A stretch of DNA of 64,000 bases from Flavobacteriaceae bacterium D16 (GTDB lineage Bacteria; Bacteroidota; Bacteroidia; Flavobacteriales; Flavobacteriaceae), in the NCBI GenBank assembly GCA_021295155.1, contig JAJTJC010000036.1, positions 124,001 through 188,000 on the forward strand, written 5' to 3'. Shown piece after piece: positions 43,511 to 53,098 of this stretch (its first letter is position 1; the number at the start of each line of letters is the position of its first letter). The translations under genes were made by a program, and so were the position numbers. The notes under the pieces are model-generated. The model was not told the DNA's origin and did no database searches. It saw only the letters and a list, made by a program, of their open reading frames with translations.

Positions 43511-44392
43511 ATGAAAAAAAGTTTTCCCGGTTTTGTAATTTGCTGCCTTTTGCTACTGGCCTCCTGTAAGGATAAAAAGAAGGAAGCCTCCATAGATGAA
43601 TCAAACCAAGAAGAGCAAATGACCCCTACCTCCCTTGAAGACAACTACCAACCAGGTTCTGAATGGAACCTCGCCTGGGCTGATGAATTTGAATCCGATA
43701 CCATTGATCCCAATAATTGGAGCTTCCAGGTGGAAGAAGCCGGACGCTTTAATGATGAATGGCAACGCTACACCAACAGCAGCGATAATGCCTATATTGA
43801 AAACAATCAATTGGTCATTAAAGCCATTCACGAGAGCAATGAGCATGGTATGGACCAGTACAGTTCAGCCCGACTGAACACCGCCAATAAACAATCCTGG
43901 AAATACGGGAAGATTGCGGCCCGCATTAAACTTCCTTATGGCGAGGGCATCTGGCCGGCTTTCTGGATGCTGGGAGCTAATATTGATGAAAATGGCGGGG
44001 ATACTCCCTGGCCACAATGCGGGGAAATCGATATCCTGGAATTATACGGTTCCAAAGACGATGGGACTATAGAAGTCAACCTTCATTATGCAAACAAAAA
44101 AGGAAAGCACGCGAGTATGGGAGCGATTCCCTACAAATTGGCAACAGGCCGCTTTGCAGATGATTTCCATGTCTTTGAGTTGGAATGGGACAACGAAAAG
44201 ATATCCTGGTTAGTAGATGGTGTCCAGTTTGCATCCTTCCCTATTGATTCGGAGGAATTGTCGGAATTCCACAAAGAACATTTCCTGCTGCTGAATATCG
44301 CTGTTGGGGGCAAGTGGTCGGGAAGGCCGGATGACACTACTACCTTTCCACAATACATGTTTGTGGACTGGGTAAGGGTATACCAGAAATAA
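43511..44392 (+). CDS. GH16 laminarinase-like beta-glucanase, lipoprotein
   Basis: The 293-residue protein has a lipoprotein signal (LLASC, Cys near 19) and a GH16 domain from about 50. NLAWADEFESDTID opens it, PQCGEIDILELYGS holds the catalytic EIDILE (nucleophile Glu and acid/base Glu), and FLLLNIAVGGKWSG is the late strand. Length fits a single-domain endo-1,3(4)-beta-glucanase. Marine flavobacteria use such enzymes on algal laminarin. No SusCD pair is in the window. Confidence 0.92.
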   Translation: MKKSFPGFVICCLLLLASCKDKKKEASIDESNQEEQMTPTSLEDNYQPGSEWNLAWADEFESDTIDPNNWSFQVEEAGRFNDEWQRYTNSSDNAYIENNQLVIKAIHESNEHGMDQYSSARLNTANKQSWKYGKIAARIKLPYGEGIWPAFWMLGANIDENGGDTPWPQCGEIDILELYGSKDDGTIEVNLHYANKKGKHASMGAIPYKLATGRFADDFHVFELEWDNEKISWLVDGVQFASFPIDSEELSEFHKEHFLLLNIAVGGKWSGRPDDTTTFPQYMFVDWVRVYQK

Positions 44393-44407
44393 AATCACTT
44401 ACTTACT

Positions 44408-45121
44408 ATGAGAATTAAACAAGTACTTTTTGTATCACTGCTAACTTTTGTAATCGCTTGTCAGGAAAAAAAGATTAAGACCGATGGTTTTGAAATCAAA
44501 GGCGAGGTCAAAGGCCTGGGAAATGCTAATATACTTGCCATAAAATTTGTCAATGGAGGCATAGAGTTGGACTCCATCCAGGCCGAAAATGATGCCTTTG
44601 TGTACACTGGAAAAGTCAAAGAACCGTACTTTGTGCAACTTCTGCTAAGAGAAGGAGATTCTACTACAGCTAAATTGACAGAATTTATGCTGGAGAATTC
44701 CCGGATCATGATAAGTGGAAAATCCACAGAATATGACAGCGTCCAGGTCAGCGGATCAGAATCTGACAAAGTACTTAAAGCATACTTTAAGGAAGACGAT
44801 GTGCTAAATACTCAATGGGACAATCTTAAGGAACAATACGATCTGGCAGTGCAGGCCGGGGATTCCGTTAAGCGAAAAGAACTGGCCCAAAAACTCAACA
44901 CCATATTCAAGGTAGACCGGGTAAATCTGCTGAAGAAATACGTAAGCAATAATGCCAACTCAACCATAGGGGCCCTGCTGCCTGCTTTTTGCACTATTGA
45001 AGACGCCCTCACACAGGAAGACTATCAGGAAATCTATGAAACCCTTGAGGATGCAATTAAGCTTACGGACTATGGTAAAAATATTGCGGAAAGGGCAGGT
45101 CAGGAAATTGAAAGTCAATAG
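44408..45121 (+). CDS. DUF4369 domain lipoprotein
   Basis: The 237-residue protein has a lipoprotein signal (IACQ, Cys near 18) and a DUF4369 domain (about 25-120): FEIKGEVKGLGNANILAIKF, PYFVQLLLREGD and SDKVLKAYFKED. In many Bacteroidota this domain precedes a thioredoxin-like domain; here that part is absent, and a helical C-terminal half ends the chain. Role unknown. It is followed by a small membrane gene 11 bases later. Confidence 0.8.
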   Translation: MRIKQVLFVSLLTFVIACQEKKIKTDGFEIKGEVKGLGNANILAIKFVNGGIELDSIQAENDAFVYTGKVKEPYFVQLLLREGDSTTAKLTEFMLENSRIMISGKSTEYDSVQVSGSESDKVLKAYFKEDDVLNTQWDNLKEQYDLAVQAGDSVKRKELAQKLNTIFKVDRVNLLKKYVSNNANSTIGALLPAFCTIEDALTQEDYQEIYETLEDAIKLTDYGKNIAERAGQEIESQ

Positions 45122-45132
45122 GTAATTCTCAA

Positions 45133-45459
45133 ATGGTCACTAATACAGAACCCCGAAAGAAAAACACCTCCAATTCGTTGCGCCAACGGGTATGGCAGGG
45201 GGCACTTCTGGGCCTTGGTCTGGCCACGGTTTTTTTTGTTTTCTTTGGTATTGCTGCCGGGGAATGGATCATCATGCCAATGGTAACAGTAACGCTCAGT
45301 GGCGCCATAGGTGGGGTATTTTTCTTTATCTTCGATCAGCTGGGGCCGGCTAAAGGCTGGCCAAAAGTATTTTTTAGAATCCTGGGTTTCCTGTTTTATA
45401 CAGGCATATTATGGCTGAGTCTGGTGCTGGCTTATAGCATTACAGGACATTGGGATTGA
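45133..45459 (+). CDS. Small membrane protein of unknown function
   Basis: The 108-residue protein has three hydrophobic segments (about 22-39, 42-62, 82-102). A basic N-terminus (EPRKKNTSN) suggests it faces the cytoplasm. No family is recognised. It follows the DUF4369 gene by 11 bases. Confidence 0.6.
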   Translation: MVTNTEPRKKNTSNSLRQRVWQGALLGLGLATVFFVFFGIAAGEWIIMPMVTVTLSGAIGGVFFFIFDQLGPAKGWPKVFFRILGFLFYTGILWLSLVLAYSITGHWD

Positions 45460-45505
45460 AACCTCTTAAAGACTTATGGTCAATTACTAATCAAAAACCA
45501 ATACA

Positions 45506-47233
45506 ATGCGATTACGAAATTCGTTTTACCTATCGGCAATTTTAGCCGTACTCTTTATTACTGCATGCTCGGGACCGAAAAAAGAGGAAGCTACGCTGTT
45601 AATTTACGGTGGGCCCATTTATACGGTTGATACCACTCAGGCTACAGTTGAGGCTGTTGCTACCAAAGATGATAAAATCATTTTTGTTGGCAGCCTGGCG
45701 GAGGCAGAACAATATAAGACAGATCAAACCCAGCTTATTGATCTGAAAGGTAAGACTATGACCCCTGGACTTATTGAAGGCCATGGGCATTTCATGGGCT
45801 TGGGGTATAACGAATTATCACTGGACCTTATCAACACTACCAGCTATCAGCAAATTATCGATGCCGTTGCCGAAAAAGTAAAAACCGCAGAACCAGGAGA
45901 GTGGATTACCGGTCGGGGTTGGCACCAAAGCAAATGGGACTCCATACCTGAAGATACCGTACTGGGCTTCCAGACGCATGACCGGCTCAGTGAAGTTTCC
46001 CCGGATAATCCGGTTTACCTGCGCCATGCCAGCGGACATGCAGGTTTTGCCAATGCAAAGGCTATGGAAATTGCAGGTCTTCGGGTACTCGCTAGGGAAG
46101 GAATAGATCAACTTGAGATAAAAGGCGGTGAGGTTATTCGCGATGCCCTGGGGAGACCTACGGGAGTTTTTAATGAACGTGCCCAGACCCTGATTACTAA
46201 ACATATTCCGGCTAATACTCCGGAGACCGATACAAAGGCTTTTGAATTGGCTGTGGCAGCCTGCCATCGTCATGGCATTACTGGCTTTCACGATGCTGGT
46301 ATAGGCAGGGAAACCATAGCATTTTATGAAAACATGAAGACGGAGGATAAAATGAAAGTGCGTATGTATGCCATGCTAACCGGCTGGGATAAGGAATTAC
46401 TCAACGAGTGGTATGAAAAAGGCCCTATGGTAGACCCGGATCATGAATTGACCATTCGCTCCGTAAAGTTGAATTGTGACGGTGCTCTGGGATCCCGGGG
46501 AGCCTGGTTGCTGGAACCCTATTCAGATCGGCCAGACCACTACGGGCATGAAACCCTGCCTATGGAATTTGTGGCTGAAAGCGCCATAAATGGATTAAAA
46601 CACGGTTTTCAAATTTGCTCGCACGCCATAGGCGACAGGGCCAACAGGGAGATCCTGGACCGATACGAAGCGGCTTTTGTAAAATTGCCCGAACTAACAG
46701 AAAATCATCGCTATCGCATAGAACATGCCCAACACCTTCACCCTGAAGATATTCCGCGTTTTGCCGAATTAGGGGTAATCCCGGCCATGCAGGCGGTACA
46801 TCTGTCTTCAGACAGGCCATGGGCCATAGACCGTTTGGGTGAAAAACGAATCGTAGAGGGCGCCTATATGTGGCAAGCCTTGTTACAAAGTGGGATTCCT
46901 ATTGTAAACGGCACCGATGTTCCTGTAGAACCCTTAAACCCAATAGCCAGCTTCTATGCCAGTGTAAGTAGAAAAACCCTAAAAGGATTACCGGAGGGAG
47001 GCTATGAACCGGAACAAAAAATGACTCGTGAACAGGCACTGCGATCCTACACCCTGGATGCGGCTTATGGTGCCTTTGAAGAGAACATAAAAGGCTCTAT
47101 AGAACCGGGCAAGTTGGCCGATTTTACGATATACAATCAGGACCTGATGGAGGTGCCGGAAGATGCCTTGCTGGATACAGAGGTAGTGATGACCATTTTT
47201 GGTGGTCAGGTGGTATTTGAAAAGGGTGAATAG
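45506..47233 (+). CDS. YtcJ-like amidohydrolase lipoprotein
   Basis: The 575-residue protein has a lipoprotein signal (ITACS, Cys near 21). It matches the YtcJ amidohydrolase group: HxH in EGHGHFMGLG (about 92), RGWHQSKWD, the His in YRIEHAQHLHPED and the Asp in NGTDVPVEPLNP near 475, then GSIEPGKLADF near the end. Length fits. Enzymes of this type deacetylate or hydrolyse amides outside or inside the cell; the substrate here is unknown. It stands alone as a transcript. Confidence 0.9.
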   Translation: MRLRNSFYLSAILAVLFITACSGPKKEEATLLIYGGPIYTVDTTQATVEAVATKDDKIIFVGSLAEAEQYKTDQTQLIDLKGKTMTPGLIEGHGHFMGLGYNELSLDLINTTSYQQIIDAVAEKVKTAEPGEWITGRGWHQSKWDSIPEDTVLGFQTHDRLSEVSPDNPVYLRHASGHAGFANAKAMEIAGLRVLAREGIDQLEIKGGEVIRDALGRPTGVFNERAQTLITKHIPANTPETDTKAFELAVAACHRHGITGFHDAGIGRETIAFYENMKTEDKMKVRMYAMLTGWDKELLNEWYEKGPMVDPDHELTIRSVKLNCDGALGSRGAWLLEPYSDRPDHYGHETLPMEFVAESAINGLKHGFQICSHAIGDRANREILDRYEAAFVKLPELTENHRYRIEHAQHLHPEDIPRFAELGVIPAMQAVHLSSDRPWAIDRLGEKRIVEGAYMWQALLQSGIPIVNGTDVPVEPLNPIASFYASVSRKTLKGLPEGGYEPEQKMTREQALRSYTLDAAYGAFEENIKGSIEPGKLADFTIYNQDLMEVPEDALLDTEVVMTIFGGQVVFEKGE

Positions 47234-47376
47234 TTCTAAAGGATTGGGAGCAAAAACCCAGGAAAACAGTGGGTTAAAATCTTAAAAAGTCGTAATTTAG
47301 ATACTTAAGTAAAGTCTGAAAAATAAAAGACTTGCTGGCAATCTAACTACCAACTATACTCTAAAAACGCTACACG

Positions 47377-48033
47377 ATGTCCGCAGAACTTATTATCATA
47401 CTTGTGGGTGCTTTGTTGATCCTGCTTTCGATTAGTCACAACATTAAAATCAAAGATTCTTCCCTGAACCTGATCAGTCCTAAATTGCGGGTGCCATTAG
47501 GCGTCATCGGGGTGTTGTTATTCATCTATGGAGGGTTCTCATATGGAACGGTCAATGTACCAGGGCAACTGGAACAGGTCACTGTGGGGGAAATGAAGCA
47601 GGTTGAATATCCTGTAAATAGCGTTCAGGTATTATACCCTATAGCAGGAGATTCGGTTAATTGTAGGATTTTGACCAAAGGGGTCTATCCGGAAACTCAT
47701 GATAAGGATATCTGGGTGCTTTTAAAGCCTTCTGATGGATTTTATTATCCCCAATCGGACCATACCAACACTTCCTTCAAAATGGACGGTGAATGGCAGG
47801 TTATCAGTCGATTTGGTGGGGATGAAGGAGAAACCTTTGAAATAATCGTTTATGAAACGGATGCGACAGCCACGGAATTCTTCAGCACAACTATTGCCAA
47901 CTGGAAGTCAGCGAATTCCTATCCCGGCCTGGAACTGGAAGAAATCCCGGCGAGCGCTACCGAAGTCGAACGCCTGAAGGTAGTTTTGAATAAGAACTGC
48001 AGGGGAGCCCACGATACTCCGGATACACCATAA
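47377..48033 (+). CDS. Membrane protein of unknown function
   Basis: The 218-residue protein has two hydrophobic segments (about 3-20 and 44-60) and a soluble beta-rich domain after them. VNSVQVLYPIAGDSVNCRI and KPSDGFYYPQSDHTNTSFK are its landmarks, with two or three Cys. I recognise no family. A TAATTTAG box lies at 47293-47300. Confidence 0.6.
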   Translation: MSAELIIILVGALLILLSISHNIKIKDSSLNLISPKLRVPLGVIGVLLFIYGGFSYGTVNVPGQLEQVTVGEMKQVEYPVNSVQVLYPIAGDSVNCRILTKGVYPETHDKDIWVLLKPSDGFYYPQSDHTNTSFKMDGEWQVISRFGGDEGETFEIIVYETDATATEFFSTTIANWKSANSYPGLELEEIPASATEVERLKVVLNKNCRGAHDTPDTP

Positions 48034-48210
48034 TCTGCTTATAGCTAAATTAATTGACAGCCTATAACCCTTGTAACTTTTACTTTGCTGCAAAGGCTGC
48101 AGCACTGCATCATCATATTGGAAGATCAACGCGAATTGCCCTGCAGAATTTTCATGTCAGGGTTATTATTATCTTACAGCATTTCAAATAAACAAACTAA
48201 CCAAATTAAT

Positions 48211-49494
48211 ATGATTAAAAAGCAATTATTTCTTCGTTCAGGCTTCTTTTTGGGCTGTATCTTAATGGTGCTTGTTGCTTGCAGGCATACAGAAAATCAA
48301 ACTGACTATAACCCGGCAACCCGGGAATTAATATCCCTGGTAGAAAGTGATGAGGAATTAAAAGCAATGCTGGTGGCTTCCCTGGAAAAAGCAAGGGAGA
48401 TTAATCCGGATCGCAATACCAATCCCGCACAAAACCTGGAAGAGTACTACGCCTTCGTTTCCTGGGCCGAGACGGCAATGCCCTGGGCGCTTTTACAAAA
48501 AGAAGAATACCCGGAGATCTTTGACAATATCTTTCAAAGCCTTTGCGCATTTTATTTTTTGGTTGATCAGCCCTTGCCAGAGCTCGAAGATAGAGACCTG
48601 GTAAACAACTCACTTCAATATGTAGAACCCTTTGCTTCCTGGTTAGTGAGTTTCAGCAAATCATGGGGTAACTTCCTGGATAGTGAAGCTTCATGGAATG
48701 AGGAATACTACAATATGGCCCTTAATGACCCGAACTTCGGACTCCAGAATGGATGGTACGAAGACCCTTCTAACTGGACTACCTTCAATGAATTCTTCAC
48801 CCGCTACCTGCGATCCCCGGAAATGCGTCCTATTGCTTCACCTGAGGTGGATTCCGTAGTAGTCTCCTTCGCAGATTCTGAACCACAAGGGGTATGGGCT
48901 ATTGACAGCGTGTCACAATTGGTGGTAACCAAAGGAGTACCGGTAAAGTCGGCCACCATCAAATCCATCTCCAAATTGATTGGGGAAGATTCCGAATACA
49001 AGGATGCCTTTGCCAATGGCACCTTTACTCATTCATTCCTGAATGTAAATGACTACCATCGCTACCATTTCCCCGTGAGTGGGACGGTTAAAGAAGCCAG
49101 GATCATTCAGGGGATCAGTACTCCCGGGGGTCAGCTAATGTGGGATAAAGAAAATGGCAGGTATGCTTTTAATCCGGCAGCTAAAACAGGATGGCAATCT
49201 ATAGAAACCCGGGGATGTGTTATTGTCGAAACAGAAGACTACGGCCTGGTAGCCCTGCTCCCTATAGGTATGGCTGCGGTGAGTTCAGTAAACTTTGAAG
49301 ATACTGTGGTACCCGGAGCCCGGGTGGAGAAAGGAGATATGCTGGGTCATTTCGCTTTTGGCGGATCTGATTTTATCCTCATCTTCCAGGAAGGGGTCAC
49401 TTTTACCCTTGATTCACCCAAAAAAGAAGGAAGTGATTCCTATAAACATATCCTGATGGGAGAATATTTGGGTTACCTCAGCAAAAATCCCTAA
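48211..49494 (+). CDS. Exported phosphatidylserine decarboxylase-like lipoprotein
   Basis: From ATG 48211 the protein is 427 residues with a lipoprotein signal (LVACR, Cys near 23). The C-terminal half matches the phosphatidylserine decarboxylase fold: DYHRYHFPVSGTV with the conserved His, RGCVIVETEDYGLVALLPIG, and FAFGGSDFILIF in place of the LGST cleavage site, where the GGS could self-process to a pyruvoyl group. An N-terminal helical part of about 180 residues is added. A lipid-anchored, exported form is unlike cytoplasmic-face PSDs, so the substrate may differ. A longer start at 48085 lacks support. Confidence 0.85.
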   Translation: MIKKQLFLRSGFFLGCILMVLVACRHTENQTDYNPATRELISLVESDEELKAMLVASLEKAREINPDRNTNPAQNLEEYYAFVSWAETAMPWALLQKEEYPEIFDNIFQSLCAFYFLVDQPLPELEDRDLVNNSLQYVEPFASWLVSFSKSWGNFLDSEASWNEEYYNMALNDPNFGLQNGWYEDPSNWTTFNEFFTRYLRSPEMRPIASPEVDSVVVSFADSEPQGVWAIDSVSQLVVTKGVPVKSATIKSISKLIGEDSEYKDAFANGTFTHSFLNVNDYHRYHFPVSGTVKEARIIQGISTPGGQLMWDKENGRYAFNPAAKTGWQSIETRGCVIVETEDYGLVALLPIGMAAVSSVNFEDTVVPGARVEKGDMLGHFAFGGSDFILIFQEGVTFTLDSPKKEGSDSYKHILMGEYLGYLSKNP

Positions 49495-49555
49495 AACATT
49501 ATCACCGTATAAACGACGGATGGCTTTTTCGTAACTTTCACGAAATAGCCTTATT

Positions 49556-49888
49556 ATGAAACCAACTCCGAAAATTGTCAGGACCTGGAAAGGTTGGACC
49601 AGCCTAGAAAATGCCCCCATTTATGAAAAGATGCTGGTTAATGAAGTTTTTCCTGCTGTGAAAAAGAAAGGGGTGGATGGACTTGAAAAAGTGAGCATTT
49701 CTACACGGGATAGTGCTTCCGAGGTGCAATTTTTCCTTGTGCTTCAGTTCAGTTCGATTGAGGCTGTGAAAAAATTTGCAGGAGAGGATTACCAACAGGC
49801 ATATATCCCTGAAAGAGCAAAGCAGCTTCTGAGTCGATATGATAAAACTGCCGAACATTTTGAATTGAAGCAGGAGTTACTGTTATAA
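49556..49888 (+). CDS. Antibiotic biosynthesis monooxygenase-like protein
   Basis: The 110-residue protein has the ABM dimeric ferredoxin-like pattern: RTWKGWTSLENAPIYEKML, EVQFFLVLQFSSIEAVKKF and YIPERAKQLLSRYD. Small ABM proteins degrade heme or oxidise quinols, and many have unknown roles. No signal peptide is seen. It stands alone between the PSD-like gene and the receptor gene. Confidence 0.75.
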   Translation: MKPTPKIVRTWKGWTSLENAPIYEKMLVNEVFPAVKKKGVDGLEKVSISTRDSASEVQFFLVLQFSSIEAVKKFAGEDYQQAYIPERAKQLLSRYDKTAEHFELKQELLL

Positions 49889-49934
49889 ATCTTATCTTTT
49901 CAACACCTTATAACGATACCAACCAGCCAGTTCC

Positions 49935-52370
49935 ATGCTCCCTCCTAAAACCCTGTATTCCTTTTTACTGTGCTGTTTTCTTTGTCCATTAGCACTTTTT
50001 GGGCAAAGCACTGTAGATCAAATAAAAGGGGTGGTAAAAAATGAGGATGGGGATTATATTGAATTGGCCACTATCTCCCTATTCCAGGATGAAACTCGTT
50101 TTGTAAGCAGCGCGGTTACTAACGCAGAGGGTCAATTTACCTTAACTGATATTGATCAGGGTACTTACTTTATCAGGATAGACCACTTGTCTTATGTATC
50201 GTATGAATCCGACAGCTTTTTTAAGGCCGCGGAAAGAGTACTTATTTTACCTCAAATTACGCTGACTCAGGGCGTGAGTGAACTGGATGAGGTGGTACTG
50301 GTAGATCAAAAACAGTTCATCCAGGTAAAAGCCGATAAGATCATCTTCAATGTAGCCAGTAGCCCAAGCGCTTCCGGTACCAATGGACTGGATTTACTCA
50401 AAGCTTCTCCCGGTGTAACCATAGATTTTGACAATTCCATATCGCTTTTGGGAAAAGGCAACGTACAGGTGTATTTAAATGGGGTACAATCGCGCTTGTC
50501 CGGCAGTGACCTAACCAATTTCCTCCAAAGCCTCACCTCAGATACGGTAGAATCCATTGAAATTATTTCCAATCCCGGAGCACGCTATGAAGCCGAGGGC
50601 ACAGGGGGGATCATTAACATACGCCTGAAAAAATCATTATCCCGGGGTTTAAATGGCAATGCCACTTCCAGTTTTACGAAAGGTGAGGAATACCGGTATA
50701 GCAACAATGTGGTGCTAAACCTGGGAGGCAATAAACTCCAGGCCAAACTGGACCTCACCCAATCTCACACTAACAATCTTATAATTTTTGACGATCGGAT
50801 ACAACAAAACAATGCTGTCCTTGTGGGATTTTCTAAAGAAAACCAAATACAGGATGGTTATAATATCGGATTGGGACTGGAATCACAACTCAGTAAAAAA
50901 CACTATGTAGGTCTTGACGGGCGGGCAATCATAAATAATAACGAAAACCGTCTTAGAAATTTTACGGATATTTTCACTGTGGAACCCCCGGAATTCACGG
51001 AAATTCTTTTTTCCCGGGTATTTACAGACGGGAACTCTGCCAATTACCTTTTTAATGGTTTTCATTTATGGAGTTTTGAAGATGGTGGTTCCCTTACCAC
51101 AAATCTGAGTTTAGGGACCTATAATAGCGACCAGATTACCTTACAGCCCAATACCTATTTTGAAACGGATGGTGAAACTGTCATAAACAATGAAGACACC
51201 AGGTTTGATGCGGATACTAAAATAAACCTGTGGTCTGCAAAAGTGGACTATGATAAAAGCTGGGAAAGCATCAGTTTGTCTGCGGGGCTTAAATATGCCG
51301 AAGTCAAGACAGACAACAGCTTTCGCTTTTTCAATTTTGAAAATGATATCCCTGTCTTTGATCCGGCACAGAGCAACGACTTTACTTATACTGAAAAGGT
51401 TACTGCAGCTTACGCCAATCTGAATTTTAAACTGAATGAGTACTGGTCTGTTAACACCGGCCTCAGGATGGAGCATACGGAATCTCGGGGGCAGCTCTTT
51501 TCAGAGGTTGAGACGGAAAACAATGACGTTTCCCGGAGCTACACGGACTTTTTTCCCAATGTGGGGTTCTCTTATGACGACCAGAAAAAACACAGTTTCA
51601 GCCTCAATCTCGGGCGACGTATCACCCGCCCTGTTTACCAGGATCTGAACCCCTTCGAACGGCCCAACAGCCAGTTGGTGATCTGGAAAGGGAATCCTTT
51701 CCTGAATCCAAATTACATTATGAATTATCAGGGATCCTATGCCTACAAACAGAAATACATCTTAACTGCTTACTATAGTGAGACCACAGATTTCTTTTCC
51801 CGGATCGTGGAAACCACCGGCGAGGAAACTACACAGGTCATCCCCAGGAATATGGAAAAAGCAACCAATTTGGGTGCATCCCTGAGTATCCCACTAAAGA
51901 TTACAGAACACTGGGATATTTTATTCTTTGCCAATGTATTTGAGGAAACCTACCGTGGCGATGTAGAAAGCACCTTTATCGACATCTCCAACTGGCAATG
52001 GGATTATCGCATACAAAACATCATTAACCTCCCTTCGGATATTCTACTGGATATTACGTTTACGCAGCGGAGCAGGTGGATCTGGCGTGGGTCTGTTTTT
52101 ATACAGGGCACAGAGGGGCTTAGCTTTGGCATCCGAAAAGACTTCTTCGATAAGAAGTTGCAAGTACGTATTACCGGAGCCGATATCCTGCGCACCCAAA
52201 GTGACCTGTCCTATACCTCAGATTATGGCGGCATAGACCTCGATGGGGTTTATACCGCAGACAATAGGCGTTTTGGAATGGGTTTGACTTACAATTTCGG
52301 TGGCAAGAAAACCGAAAGCAAAAAGTCTAAAGGGGCACTGGATGAGGAATTAAGACGCATTCAGAACTGA
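49935..52370 (+). CDS. TonB-dependent receptor-like outer-membrane protein
   Basis: The 811-residue protein has a signal peptide ending LFGQ (about 24), a CarboxypepD_reg-like beta-sandwich (about 30-110), a plug domain (about 120-230: LDEVVLVD, KASPGV, VEIISNPGARYEAEGTGGI-type end) and a C-terminal barrel of the OMP_b-brl family (about 380-800). It ends GLTYNFGGKKTESKKSKG, with a charged tail after the last strand. It is similar to SusC-less outer-membrane receptors of Bacteroidota. The ligand is unknown, as no SusD or enzyme is adjacent. Confidence 0.88.
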   Translation: MLPPKTLYSFLLCCFLCPLALFGQSTVDQIKGVVKNEDGDYIELATISLFQDETRFVSSAVTNAEGQFTLTDIDQGTYFIRIDHLSYVSYESDSFFKAAERVLILPQITLTQGVSELDEVVLVDQKQFIQVKADKIIFNVASSPSASGTNGLDLLKASPGVTIDFDNSISLLGKGNVQVYLNGVQSRLSGSDLTNFLQSLTSDTVESIEIISNPGARYEAEGTGGIINIRLKKSLSRGLNGNATSSFTKGEEYRYSNNVVLNLGGNKLQAKLDLTQSHTNNLIIFDDRIQQNNAVLVGFSKENQIQDGYNIGLGLESQLSKKHYVGLDGRAIINNNENRLRNFTDIFTVEPPEFTEILFSRVFTDGNSANYLFNGFHLWSFEDGGSLTTNLSLGTYNSDQITLQPNTYFETDGETVINNEDTRFDADTKINLWSAKVDYDKSWESISLSAGLKYAEVKTDNSFRFFNFENDIPVFDPAQSNDFTYTEKVTAAYANLNFKLNEYWSVNTGLRMEHTESRGQLFSEVETENNDVSRSYTDFFPNVGFSYDDQKKHSFSLNLGRRITRPVYQDLNPFERPNSQLVIWKGNPFLNPNYIMNYQGSYAYKQKYILTAYYSETTDFFSRIVETTGEETTQVIPRNMEKATNLGASLSIPLKITEHWDILFFANVFEETYRGDVESTFIDISNWQWDYRIQNIINLPSDILLDITFTQRSRWIWRGSVFIQGTEGLSFGIRKDFFDKKLQVRITGADILRTQSDLSYTSDYGGIDLDGVYTADNRRFGMGLTYNFGGKKTESKKSKGALDEELRRIQN

Positions 52371-52546
52371 GACTAAGCCCTGGGCCGATATTGATCCCTT
52401 AGATGAAGGAACAAAAAAGGTAGTGTCAGATGGATACAAGATCTTATATGATTCCCATGAAATTCTTTACAGACTGCTGCAAGAGGTAGATACAATTCCA
52501 TAAATTCGCGAATATTTGCTTATTCAACAGAGATTTAATTGTACTT

Positions 52547-52999
52547 ATGAGTAAAAGATCCTTAGGACTTTTAGTTTCCCTGATCATTTTTGGGCTTAGT
52601 CTTTATTTGCTGGTTACCGGATCTTCAATTTTGTTGCTTTCCCTGTCTGATTCCAGCAACATCCCCCTGGGAACTTTCACCACCTGGCTTGGGATGATTG
52701 CACTTCCCTTCCTCTTCTATTTTACTATGAACAGACTTAGGGAACCTGAATCCAAAACCGATAGGGTGTTTGCCTTTCTCCTTAAAATACTAATTATTCT
52801 GGCCGTACTTTGGATACCGATCAGCTACCTATTGTCAGGCAACATGTCGAATACCTTTACGGAAAAAGCTGAATTTCAAGGGGGACAATTGGCCATGAAG
52901 ATATTTTGGTTTAATTCGTACTTCACTGTAGCTGCACCCATTGTTCTGGCTATGTTCTTGGGAGTGTACTCCCTCTTCAGGAAAAGGTCCAAGAAATAA
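52547..52999 (+). CDS. Membrane protein of unknown function
   Basis: The 150-residue protein has four hydrophobic segments (about 8-28, 44-60, 79-96, 122-142) and a basic end. No family is recognised. It is preceded by a 176-base gap in which I see no hairpin terminator for the receptor gene. Confidence 0.6.
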   Translation: MSKRSLGLLVSLIIFGLSLYLLVTGSSILLLSLSDSSNIPLGTFTTWLGMIALPFLFYFTMNRLREPESKTDRVFAFLLKILIILAVLWIPISYLLSGNMSNTFTEKAEFQGGQLAMKIFWFNSYFTVAAPIVLAMFLGVYSLFRKRSKK

Positions 53000-53098
53000 G
53001 CTGAAGTAAACAAGTGCCAGCGGTTTTTTATTCTTAAGATTTCCTGAACAAGTATTATGTTCTGAAGGCTTATCCTTAATTTTAGCGGAAAACTTGCC

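Noticed and set aside
45818-46291. Minus-strand frame inside the YtcJ-like amidohydrolase
   Set aside because: It is antisense to a strongly supported gene and has no protein-like pattern.
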